A stretch of 64,000 bases of DNA from Pseudoalteromonas shioyasakiensis (lineage in GTDB: Bacteria > Pseudomonadota > Gammaproteobacteria > Enterobacterales > Alteromonadaceae). Of this stretch, positions 18,526 to 26,391 are shown piece by piece. Every line of letters starts with the position of its first letter. The first letter of the stretch is position 1. Under the pieces are notes generated by a model. That model did no database searches. It saw only the letters and a list, made by a program, of their open reading frames with translations, and was not told the origin of the DNA. The DNA lies in the NCBI RefSeq assembly GCF_001550135.1, contig NZ_LRUE01000025.1, positions 32,976-96,975 on the forward strand, in the 5' to 3' direction. The translations under genes and the position numbers were made by a program.

Positions 18526-19671
18526 ATGCTTAAACCACTCTTATTAATAACCGCAATTTTCTTTACTGCACACTCGTCAGCAAAACTAGACACTTTACCT
18601 GAAGAATTTGCCGATTTCGGCTTAGATAGTGATTTAACAATATCTTATGGTGATTTAGATCAGTTACTTAAAATCACAGTTATTGACTTAGGCCGCTCAG
18701 ACCGAGGTTTTCGAAAAGGCCAATCAGGCATTGGTACACGCACCCGAGCACATAAAAATAACGATACAGCTTTAGAAGCAAATCGTTTTTATTATGAAGA
18801 AGTTGTAAAGGCAAACCTGAAAACTGGTTTTAAAAAAATACGTCTGAGCCTTGAACAAGTTCCTGAACAAATCCCACTTAATGAGCTCGTTTTATCTGAG
18901 CAACTGGCTTATTGGCTAAATTTATATACCACAGCATTATTAGAGAAACTCATTGAGCACTACCCTATCTTTAGTACTGAAGATTTATTATTTGGTGATA
19001 ATTCATTACTTGATGAGGAGTTTATCACTGTTATGGGACATAGCCTGTCTTTAAATGACATACAACACAACATTGTCTTTAAAAAGTTTGGTAAAAATAA
19101 ACCGATTGTTATGTATGGATTTCACCAAGGAAATATAGGCAGCCCAAATCTTCGCCCAGAGGCCTATGTAGGAAGCAAAGTGTATTACCAACTAGCAGAC
19201 AATGGTGAGGAATTTGTTAATTCTAACCGAGGTATGCAAATTAAAGGGAAAAATAGACTTTACCTATCCGTCTATTACCAGCAAACAGAAGCCTTGTTTG
19301 ACGACTTTGAGCAAGATTTAAAGTCTCATATTGAACACTATACTAATGGCTCTTTAAAAGATGCTGTAGAGTCTTCTAAAGGGTTTAAGCTTACAATAGA
19401 TGATTGGCATATCGTGGATTTATATCGCACGCATAGAGCCTATGGCGCCTCTTCTGCTATTAACAGGGCCGCGCTAGAGGGGATAGGAGGAATGACATAT
19501 GGATATCGTGCAGCTGACGGAAGCTATATCACCGATCCCTTAACGAAGCGGCTAGCTCAATTTGGTCGATACCCACCACAAGTTTGGAAGAAAATTCGCA
19601 AGCTTTATAAACAAAGAGAACGCATTAAAGGTACTGTAGAAATCAAAGACCTTGATGTAAATCAAGAGTAA
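18526..19671 (+). CDS. Secreted DUF547 protein, second of a tandem pair
   Basis: A 381-residue paralogue of the preceding gene with signal peptide MLKPLLLITAIFFTAHSSA. The conserved blocks match closely (GIGTRTRAHKNNDTALEANR, LAYWLNLYTTALLEKLIEHYP, GNIGSPNLRPEAY, VEIKDLD near the C-terminus), so this is a tandem duplication. The start at 18526 has AGGGAG six bases upstream; the longer frame overlaps the preceding terminator. Function unknown. Because a terminator separates the genes, the second copy needs read-through or its own promoter, which would have to lie in the first gene or the short gap. Confidence 0.82.
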   Translation: MLKPLLLITAIFFTAHSSAKLDTLPEEFADFGLDSDLTISYGDLDQLLKITVIDLGRSDRGFRKGQSGIGTRTRAHKNNDTALEANRFYYEEVVKANLKTGFKKIRLSLEQVPEQIPLNELVLSEQLAYWLNLYTTALLEKLIEHYPIFSTEDLLFGDNSLLDEEFITVMGHSLSLNDIQHNIVFKKFGKNKPIVMYGFHQGNIGSPNLRPEAYVGSKVYYQLADNGEEFVNSNRGMQIKGKNRLYLSVYYQQTEALFDDFEQDLKSHIEHYTNGSLKDAVESSKGFKLTIDDWHIVDLYRTHRAYGASSAINRAALEGIGGMTYGYRAADGSYITDPLTKRLAQFGRYPPQVWKKIRKLYKQRERIKGTVEIKDLDVNQE

Positions 19672-19685
19672 TATTTTACTTTACT

Positions 19686-19722
19686 GTACGCCCTGTTAAC
19701 ATAAAGCAAAAACAGGGTGTAC
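19686..19722 (+). promoter_or_regulatory. Hairpin covering the ribosome binding site of the TPR-oxygenase gene
   Basis: GTACGCCCTGTT and AACAGGGTGTAC form a 12-bp stem (one G-T pair) with a 13-base loop. The right arm ends two bases before the GTG start and contains AGGG, the only ribosome-binding-like sequence. No T-run follows, so translational control is at least as likely as termination of the DUF547 transcript. Confidence 0.45.
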
Positions 19723-19724
19723 GA

Positions 19725-21515
19725 GTGAATAATTCATTGCAAAGAGCTTTGCACGCATTCAATCAACAACAATATGTGCAGGCATTACAACTCCTTTCTT
19801 TACATACAAATAAAACCGCTGATTGGTATACATTAAATAGCTTATGTTTATCAGCTGTAAACAAAACTATTGAAGCAGAGCAGTGTTATCTACAAGGCCT
19901 TAGCCAATTTAGCAATCATGTTGGCCTTTTAGACAACTACACAAATCTACTTTGTAAACAAAAAAAGTATGCAGAGTGTATTCAGTTTTGTGAATACAAC
20001 ACAGCTTCTTTATCACTCGAAAAGCCACGACTTAATTACATTGAAAGCCTAATTTATCAAGATGAATTATTAAAAGCCGAACATTTATTGAGCAAAACAT
20101 CGCCCTCGCAGAACACATTCGTTCGTTACCATTGGCTCACTTTAGAACTTTTCGAGCGCTTTGGTGACTTACAACGTATCGAAGAGTATTTTCAAACAAA
20201 ATTGCCAGCTCAATTAAAGGGGCAATTTCATTTCGTTTATAAACATGCTTGTAATTATCGAAATTTAGGTCAATTTGCCGAGGCCTTAGCGCTTTTGCAA
20301 ATGCTTTTAAAACAGCAACCAAGTGCCGAGTTGCACTACATAGTTGGTTGTACATACTATGATTTACAGCAATATGAACAAGCACAAGCTCACCTTAAGG
20401 CATGCTTAGAACTTGCTCCTAACTATGTACCAGCGCATGAAAGCCTTAACAAGCTCTACTGGGAGCACTCGCAGAGCCAATTAATGAGTTCATATGCTCA
20501 AACTTTCAAAAATTATGATGCAAACCCTGTTCTGATCCACTCTCAAATTGGCCAACTACTGCAACTAGATAAGCTGGAAGAAGCATTATTAGTAAGCAGT
20601 GATGCAACACGAAACCATCCACAAAATTTAGATTTACATCATGCACACAGTATAATTCTAGATAGAACAGGTGACGAAGAAAAAGCATTTTCACTCCTTC
20701 AGCAACTCGTTAAAGCAGCCCCACAAAATGCTCGTTACTGTATTGATTTAGCAAACTTTTACATACAACAAGGCGATTACAGCTCAGCGATCTCTCATTT
20801 AGAAACCGCAGTAAAATTTAATCCTCACAACCAAGAGCTTTGGGCATATTTAAGTATTGCTTGGCGACTATCAAATAATGATAAATATCACTGGTTAACT
20901 GACCTAGATAAATTCGTTAAAGTGATGGAGCTACCTGCTCCGCCTGGCTTTAAGACCTTTGCTGATTTTAATGAGCAGTTGCAGGAGCTAATGATCAGCC
21001 TTCACACAAATAAACTACAACCATTAGATCAAAGTGTGCGCAGTGGCAGCCAAACACAAGGTCACTTGTTACACCGTTCAAACCAACTTATTGATTTATT
21101 TAAGTCATCTATGAATGAATGCATTAATCAATACCTGATGCAGCTACCAGAGGATGCTAACCACCCTCTATTAGCGCGTAATCATAAACGCTTTGTTGCC
21201 AGAGGTAGTTGGTCGGTGAAACTAGAAGAAGGCGGTTTTCATGCTAATCATATCCACCCTCAAGGTTGGTTATCAGCGCCGAGCTATATTTCTATTCCTA
21301 ATGAGATGAGTAAAGATGATGAAACTAAAAATGGCTGGCTTAAGCTAGGAGAAACCAGTCTTAACTTAGGTGAGCGTGAGTCTATAGCTCGTGAAATATG
21401 CCCTGAGGAAGGTCAAATTATTATATTTCCAAGCTATATTTGGCATGGTACATACCAACTAAAAAGTACTAGCCCTCGGCTAACTATTCCGTGTGATATC
21501 ATGCCCTTAAAATAA
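19725..21515 (+). CDS. TPR protein with C-terminal 2-oxoglutarate/Fe(II) oxygenase domain
   Basis: A 596-residue cytoplasmic protein with no signal peptide. Residues about 1-390 are TPR-like helical repeats (YVQALQLLSL, YEQAQAHLKACLELAPNYVPA, YSSAISHLETAVKFNPHNQEL). The C-terminus is a 2OG-Fe(II) oxygenase of the 2OG-FeII_Oxy_5 type: GGFHANHIHPQGW (His 506-511), a second metal His in WHGT (about 574), and SPRLTIPCD with Arg about 585 for 2-oxoglutarate. The likely role is hydroxylation of a protein or peptide recruited by the TPRs. The start is GTG; no in-frame ATG is close. Neighbours include TPR-sulfotransferases and a receptor. Substrate unknown. Confidence 0.8.
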   Translation: MNNSLQRALHAFNQQQYVQALQLLSLHTNKTADWYTLNSLCLSAVNKTIEAEQCYLQGLSQFSNHVGLLDNYTNLLCKQKKYAECIQFCEYNTASLSLEKPRLNYIESLIYQDELLKAEHLLSKTSPSQNTFVRYHWLTLELFERFGDLQRIEEYFQTKLPAQLKGQFHFVYKHACNYRNLGQFAEALALLQMLLKQQPSAELHYIVGCTYYDLQQYEQAQAHLKACLELAPNYVPAHESLNKLYWEHSQSQLMSSYAQTFKNYDANPVLIHSQIGQLLQLDKLEEALLVSSDATRNHPQNLDLHHAHSIILDRTGDEEKAFSLLQQLVKAAPQNARYCIDLANFYIQQGDYSSAISHLETAVKFNPHNQELWAYLSIAWRLSNNDKYHWLTDLDKFVKVMELPAPPGFKTFADFNEQLQELMISLHTNKLQPLDQSVRSGSQTQGHLLHRSNQLIDLFKSSMNECINQYLMQLPEDANHPLLARNHKRFVARGSWSVKLEEGGFHANHIHPQGWLSAPSYISIPNEMSKDDETKNGWLKLGETSLNLGERESIAREICPEEGQIIIFPSYIWHGTYQLKSTSPRLTIPCDIMPLK

Positions 21516-21548
21516 TAAAAAAGACCATCTAAATGATGGTCTTTTTTA
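21516..21548. terminator. Bidirectional terminator between convergent TPR genes
   Basis: GACCATC and GATGGTC arms with a five-base loop, extended by A and T runs on both sides, lie right after the oxygenase stop and just before the convergent sulfotransferase stop. It serves both strands. Confidence 0.9.
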
Positions 21549-21555
21549 TTACCAA

Positions 21556-23202
21556 TTACTTATTTAACAGCGCTTTGGCATCTTGGTAGGATTTTTCATC
21601 GGCCTGTATGTGTTCAAGGTAATTTGCAAATCGTCCTGAGGATGACTTATAAAGTGGCTTTCTAACCTGCCATACACTCGCTGTACTTACAGTGCCAGAT
21701 TTATTGTGAAATCGCTGGGCTTCATCAGTATATTCAAGCCCTAGAAAGCGAAACAGTTGTTCTAAAATCTGCTCGGGTGAGCAAACGAGCTGATCGTAAT
21801 TCAGAGTAAAAATATCATTACTGAAACACGACTGCCAATGTGACTTAATACGTTGCTGCTGCTCATAGTGATGTAGAGTATCACCTAGGGATACAGCATA
21901 GTTTAAGCTCGGACCCAAATGCTGGAAAAAAGCTGACAAGCTATTGTCTTTAATATCTCGCTCTGTCCATATAATCTTAGCTTTTGGATAGAGCTGCTTG
22001 ATAATGTCTAAGTAAAGGTAATTTTCAGGGCGTTTATCTGTTACATAAAGCGCACCTTCAGCTCTTAAAGTTAATTGTTCTTTATAACCATCAATAAATT
22101 CAGGCTCTTTAGCCTTATTAACAAGTGTCTTTTCATCGCCAATCAAATTGAATAACGATGAATGTAAATAGGCAATTTCACCACCTGCCGATATTTGCTC
22201 GTTAGAGCTGATGATTTGTTCAATTAGTGTTGAGCCAGAACGAAACATACCACAAATTATAATGGGTGTTATTGAACTATTCGCTTCTTGCAGAGCAATA
22301 TTACGAGCTAAGGTGTAGTCAGTAATCTTCTCAGCAGATTGCCGATCATAGGCTGGTAAATACTTTTTATTGTAATGATTAGCTTTTACATAATAATGCC
22401 AAGCTTTCTGATAGTTTTTACAATCATTAAATACTTTACCAAGTGCATAATAAATATCAGCACATGCTATGTCATCTGACTCTCGCTTTAAAATGGCTAA
22501 GCTTGCTTGTTCATAGTCAATTGCATCGCGCTCAGTGAAGGTTTCAATATCGGCCAATCTTGCTTGAGCCATCGCATTAAATGCATCTATTTTTAAAACC
22601 TGTTGAAAGCCTTTTTTCGCTTTCTCTTTATCACCAAGCTGTTCGTAAATATTTGCCAATGAAAAGTGAGCTTGAAGATTATTTGCATCATGACTAATCG
22701 CTTGTTGTAAGTAACGTACGGCATCATCGGGTTGATGTAATTGCTCATTATGCATAAAAGCAATTTCTATTAAAGCGGGTGCTTTAAACTGCTCAGATAA
22801 TGTTAGAGCTTGTTCAAAGAAGCGCATCGCTGAATCGTAGTTATCAAGCTTTCCTTCTATTTTTCCTAGCTGAAAGCAAATATCAGCTTGCTGCGGATTT
22901 GTCTCATATAAAGGTAATAGCGCGCTTTTTGCAATTTTGAACTCACCACAACTTATACTTAATTGTACTAAGGTCAGTACATAATCAAACTTTTTTGGAG
23001 CTATCGATACCAGTTTTTGGCAATAGGCAATGGCTGTTTCAGTATCTTGTTGCCGCATAGCTACTTTGAAAAGGATCTGTAACGCTTTTTCAGCAAACTC
23101 ATTGTTATGTGTTAACGGTTTTAATAATTCTATCCCCTGGCTAACTTTACCTTGCTGAAGTAAAGCAACAGCTTGGGTAAACGCGTGTTGTTCTGATGTC
23201 AT
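21556..23202 (-). CDS. TPR-containing sulfotransferase, first copy
   Basis: A 548-residue protein. About residues 1-270 are TPR repeats (NYDSAMRFFEQALTL, HFSLANIYEQLGDKEKAKKG). The C-terminal half is a sulfotransferase: PAPS 5'-phosphosulfate loop CGMFRSGSTLIEQII, 3'-phosphate motif WTERDIKDNSLSAFF, and the family-typical tail QVRKPLYKSSSGRF. Such proteins are predicted cytoplasmic enzymes that move sulfate from PAPS to an acceptor; protein tyrosine is one proposal, unproven here. The start at 23202 has GGGGA upstream; the longer frame from 23229 runs into the receptor terminator. Convergent with the oxygenase gene and downstream of receptor copy 3. Confidence 0.85.
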   Translation of the reverse strand: MTSEQHAFTQAVALLQQGKVSQGIELLKPLTHNNEFAEKALQILFKVAMRQQDTETAIAYCQKLVSIAPKKFDYVLTLVQLSISCGEFKIAKSALLPLYETNPQQADICFQLGKIEGKLDNYDSAMRFFEQALTLSEQFKAPALIEIAFMHNEQLHQPDDAVRYLQQAISHDANNLQAHFSLANIYEQLGDKEKAKKGFQQVLKIDAFNAMAQARLADIETFTERDAIDYEQASLAILKRESDDIACADIYYALGKVFNDCKNYQKAWHYYVKANHYNKKYLPAYDRQSAEKITDYTLARNIALQEANSSITPIIICGMFRSGSTLIEQIISSNEQISAGGEIAYLHSSLFNLIGDEKTLVNKAKEPEFIDGYKEQLTLRAEGALYVTDKRPENYLYLDIIKQLYPKAKIIWTERDIKDNSLSAFFQHLGPSLNYAVSLGDTLHHYEQQQRIKSHWQSCFSNDIFTLNYDQLVCSPEQILEQLFRFLGLEYTDEAQRFHNKSGTVSTASVWQVRKPLYKSSSGRFANYLEHIQADEKSYQDAKALLNK

Positions 23203-23229
23203 TGTTTCCCCATATAAAAGCTTCCCCAT

Positions 23230-23256
23230 AAAAAAAGCGAGCCGAAGCTCGCTTTA
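23230..23256 (-). terminator. Intrinsic terminator of receptor copy 3
   Basis: On the minus strand AAAGCGAGC and GCTCGCTTT form a 9-bp stem with a TTCG tetraloop, followed by more T. It lies 22 bases after the receptor stop, separating it from the sulfotransferase gene. Confidence 0.9.
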
Positions 23257-23277
23257 TCATACATTAATTAATTCAAA

Positions 23278-26136
23278 TTAGAATTTTAATGAAACGCTTG
23301 CGTGGAAGTAACGACCTAGAGTGTCGTAGTAACCAGCAACTGCGTTACCATTTGTAGATAATGTACCGCCTACTAGTGGTGGCTCTTTATCTAATACGTT
23401 GTTCACACCAACAAGTACGCGAGTGTAATCATTGATAGTGAATGAACCTTTAAGGTCAAGGTAGCTTTGTGAACCAATGCCGTCTTGAACTAAAGTGTCA
23501 GAACCTGTGTAGTCATTAACTGCACTGAAGTAACGCCATTTAGCAGTAGCTTTCCACCAGCTACCTGTGTCGTAGCTTGCAGTTAGAACATGACGCCATT
23601 CTGGTTGTGGGAAACAGCCATTGTCTAGTGTATCAACACAGTCATACGGTTCACTTACACCTGGAATATCTTCATATTCTTTAGTCATCATGTAAGTACC
23701 GATTAGGCTTGTAGAAAGTGTACCACCGCCGATTTCCATGTCATAGTTAGCACTTAAATCAACACCTTCAAAATGAATGTTACCTAAGTTAGTGTTTGTT
23801 GCTACAACTTGACCAGAACCAATCCATAAGCTGCCGCTACCAGGAGTACGTTCAATCTTATCACAGAATTGAGCATCGCCTGTTAGACCACACTGACGAA
23901 CGATTAACTCTGGGTCAATTGCACCGATTGCATCTTCAAGGTCGATATCCCAGTAATCGATTGAGAAGTTAAAGCTCTCAAATGGGTTACCAACAACACC
24001 TAGAGTGATTGTATCTGCGATTTCAGGGCTTAGATCAGGGTTACCACCGAAGAAACCGTTATACTGATCTGCAGGGCTCTTACCTACGTTACCGTATTGA
24101 GACGCTGTAATACCTGTGTTAGCACAAGCTGCTTGGCTAAGTTCTGGAGTTGCAGTCGCACATGGATCTACACCTGCCCATAAACCTTGGCTTTGTTGAG
24201 CGAATAGCTCACCGTTGTTTGCAGAACGTACAGCACGGTTGTAACTTGAACGGATTTTCCAGTTCTCAGTTACGTCCCAGTTCATTGCTACTTTATAAGT
24301 AGGCTCTGAACCTGAAGTACTGTAATCAGACCAACGATAACCTAAGTCAATTAATAGACTTTCAACACCAGTGATACCTTCAACGATAGGAATACTTAAC
24401 TCACCGAAGAATTCAGTTACATCGTACTCACCGTTAAGGCTCTTAGTAGGACCACCTTGACCAAGTAATAGACCTTGTGCGTAAACTTCATCCGCTGTAC
24501 GGCCAAATGTTTCTTCACGGTACTCAGCACCGAATACTGCAGCAAGTGGGTAATCTGAAGAAGGAAGACCAAATTCAAATTCACCTGTTACGAAGCCACT
24601 TACGATGAACTGTTCAGTAACACCGTTAAGAATCGCAGTACCAGTTAATGCGCCAGCTGATTCAGCAGAAACACCTTGGTATGTGAATACTTCGTAAGGG
24701 ATACAGCCATCAGTTGCGGCACAGTCTTCACCATTTGCAGAAAGCGCAGTACTGATACGTGGACCGAAGAAGTCATTTTCGTATGCAGAAGATGAAGAAG
24801 TTGAACCATATTGCATGAACGCTTCATATGACCAAAGGTCACTGATTTCACCTTTACTACCTAGTACTAAGCGGAATGAGCTGTGCTCAAGTTGGTTAAC
24901 ACGTGGGCCACCTTCAACGTTACGCTTACCAATGTAAGTAGCAAATTGGTCACCAGAAGTTAAACCGAAACGGTCAGTTAGGTTTTGACGCTGTGCATCT
25001 GTAAGAAGAGGGCTATCGTAATCGATTACGTAGTTTTCATTAAAGAACGTTCCCGATTCTGCGATTTGTGCAGAAGTACGGTCACGCATGAACATAGCTT
25101 CAATGAATGGGTGGAAGTTATCGTTTACTTCATAGTTAGCGAATAAGCCCATTGTGTGGCGCTCATCCGGACGCATAAAGTGGTTTACTGGTGCGTAGTT
25201 ATAAACGTTACCGCTTGAAGGAATGAAGCTGCTATCAGAACCAAGTGTCCAGTAATCGTAATCATCCCAATCAAATGCGCCTGTGTCAGTTACACCTGAG
25301 ATATAGAAGTTAGGAACTACCGCGTTACCAGAACCACCACACGCTGTACCTGCAGCATTAAGAGCACATGAAGAGTAATCACGTGCGCCTTGGCGTAATT
25401 CGTTTTGTTTGTTGTAAGTGAAATAACCTACAGCATGACCTTTACCGCTATCGAATGAACCACCTAAAGTAGCAGAGAAATCAAACGATGAACCGTCAAA
25501 GCCTGAGCTTCCATCAGGGTAATCAAAATCACGGTCATCCATTAAACCTTGGATGTACTCGTTGTCGTTATCGTGTTGATAAGCTGTTGAACCAAGGTTT
25601 ACTTCGAAACCTTCGAACTGATCGTCCATCACGAAGTTTACAACACCCGCTACCGCGTCAGCACCGTAAGTTGATGAACCACCACCTGTCATAACGTCAA
25701 CGCGTTTGATAAGTGCAGCTGGAATTTGGTTAATATCAGCAGACTGGCTGTAGATACCACCAGCTTGCATACGACGACCGTTGATAAGTACTAGAGTACG
25801 CTGTGAACCCATACCACGTAAATCAAGAGTAGCAGTACCAGAAGCACCATTTGATTGGAATGCAGTGCTTGAAGCTTCTAGTTGAGGCAAGCTGTTCATC
25901 ATGTCTTCAACACGAGTGAAACCAGCTACTTCGATTTCTTCAGCTGTTGTAACTTGTACTGGGCTTGCAGTTTCGATATCAGTACGTTTGATACGTGAAC
26001 CTGTAACTTCAATACGTTCAACTTTTTCTACTGCTTCTTCTTCAGCAGCATAAGAGTTTACAGAAAACGCAGCTGTTGAAGCTGTACCAAAAGCAAGCGC
26101 TAAGCGAACTGCTTTTGAAACTTTATTATTTAACAT
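23278..26136 (-). CDS. TonB-dependent outer-membrane receptor, copy 3
   Basis: A 952-residue receptor with leader MLNNKVSKAVRLALAFGTAS, cleavage near SYAA, then VERIEVTGSRIKRTDIETA. The plug has LDLRGMGSQRTLVLINGRR and TYGADAVAGVVNFVMDD. The barrel is longer than in the other two and ends in FHASVSLKF. It is the most diverged of the three beyond the leader and plug. The start is fixed by CCAGGGAGAATCAA before ATG. Upstream lie a small and a large hairpin. Downstream, on the same strand after a terminator, is a TPR-sulfotransferase. Substrate unknown. Confidence 0.9.
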   Translation of the reverse strand: MLNNKVSKAVRLALAFGTASTAAFSVNSYAAEEEAVEKVERIEVTGSRIKRTDIETASPVQVTTAEEIEVAGFTRVEDMMNSLPQLEASSTAFQSNGASGTATLDLRGMGSQRTLVLINGRRMQAGGIYSQSADINQIPAALIKRVDVMTGGGSSTYGADAVAGVVNFVMDDQFEGFEVNLGSTAYQHDNDNEYIQGLMDDRDFDYPDGSSGFDGSSFDFSATLGGSFDSGKGHAVGYFTYNKQNELRQGARDYSSCALNAAGTACGGSGNAVVPNFYISGVTDTGAFDWDDYDYWTLGSDSSFIPSSGNVYNYAPVNHFMRPDERHTMGLFANYEVNDNFHPFIEAMFMRDRTSAQIAESGTFFNENYVIDYDSPLLTDAQRQNLTDRFGLTSGDQFATYIGKRNVEGGPRVNQLEHSSFRLVLGSKGEISDLWSYEAFMQYGSTSSSSAYENDFFGPRISTALSANGEDCAATDGCIPYEVFTYQGVSAESAGALTGTAILNGVTEQFIVSGFVTGEFEFGLPSSDYPLAAVFGAEYREETFGRTADEVYAQGLLLGQGGPTKSLNGEYDVTEFFGELSIPIVEGITGVESLLIDLGYRWSDYSTSGSEPTYKVAMNWDVTENWKIRSSYNRAVRSANNGELFAQQSQGLWAGVDPCATATPELSQAACANTGITASQYGNVGKSPADQYNGFFGGNPDLSPEIADTITLGVVGNPFESFNFSIDYWDIDLEDAIGAIDPELIVRQCGLTGDAQFCDKIERTPGSGSLWIGSGQVVATNTNLGNIHFEGVDLSANYDMEIGGGTLSTSLIGTYMMTKEYEDIPGVSEPYDCVDTLDNGCFPQPEWRHVLTASYDTGSWWKATAKWRYFSAVNDYTGSDTLVQDGIGSQSYLDLKGSFTINDYTRVLVGVNNVLDKEPPLVGGTLSTNGNAVAGYYDTLGRYFHASVSLKF

Positions 26137-26140
26137 TTGA

Positions 26141-26165
26141 TTCTCCCTGGACCACTATATTGTGG
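26141..26165 (-). promoter_or_regulatory. 5' UTR hairpin plus ribosome binding site of receptor copy 3
   Basis: A 4-bp stem CCAC/GTGG with a 6-base loop (26152-26165) ends two bases before CCAGGGAG. It occupies the same position as the hairpins of the other two receptors, with a different stem sequence. Confidence 0.45.
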
Positions 26166-26183
26166 CTATATTTAGCATAAGCT

Positions 26184-26232
26184 TGTTTATTATTTGTATC
26201 GCATCAGGACTGCGACAAACAAATAATAAACA
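26184..26232. promoter_or_regulatory. Large imperfect inverted repeat upstream of receptor copy 3
   Basis: TGTTTATTATTTGT plus CGCA on the left pairs with TGCG plus ACAAATAATAAACA on the right around a TCAGGAC loop, with a few unpaired bases between the two helices. It lies 48-96 bases before the ATG, in the promoter or 5' UTR. Confidence 0.45.
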
Positions 26233-26391
26233 AATAAAACAAAATATCCAGCCCTTTATTTACAATTTTTTAATGAAGCAGCAAAAAGTTTACTTTTTCT
26301 TGTTTTGTGGACAAAAAACACACAAATAAGCGTTTAAACTGAGCTTACCGATCATTCATCGCAACAAAGAGTCAAAAAAATGTTAATTTTT

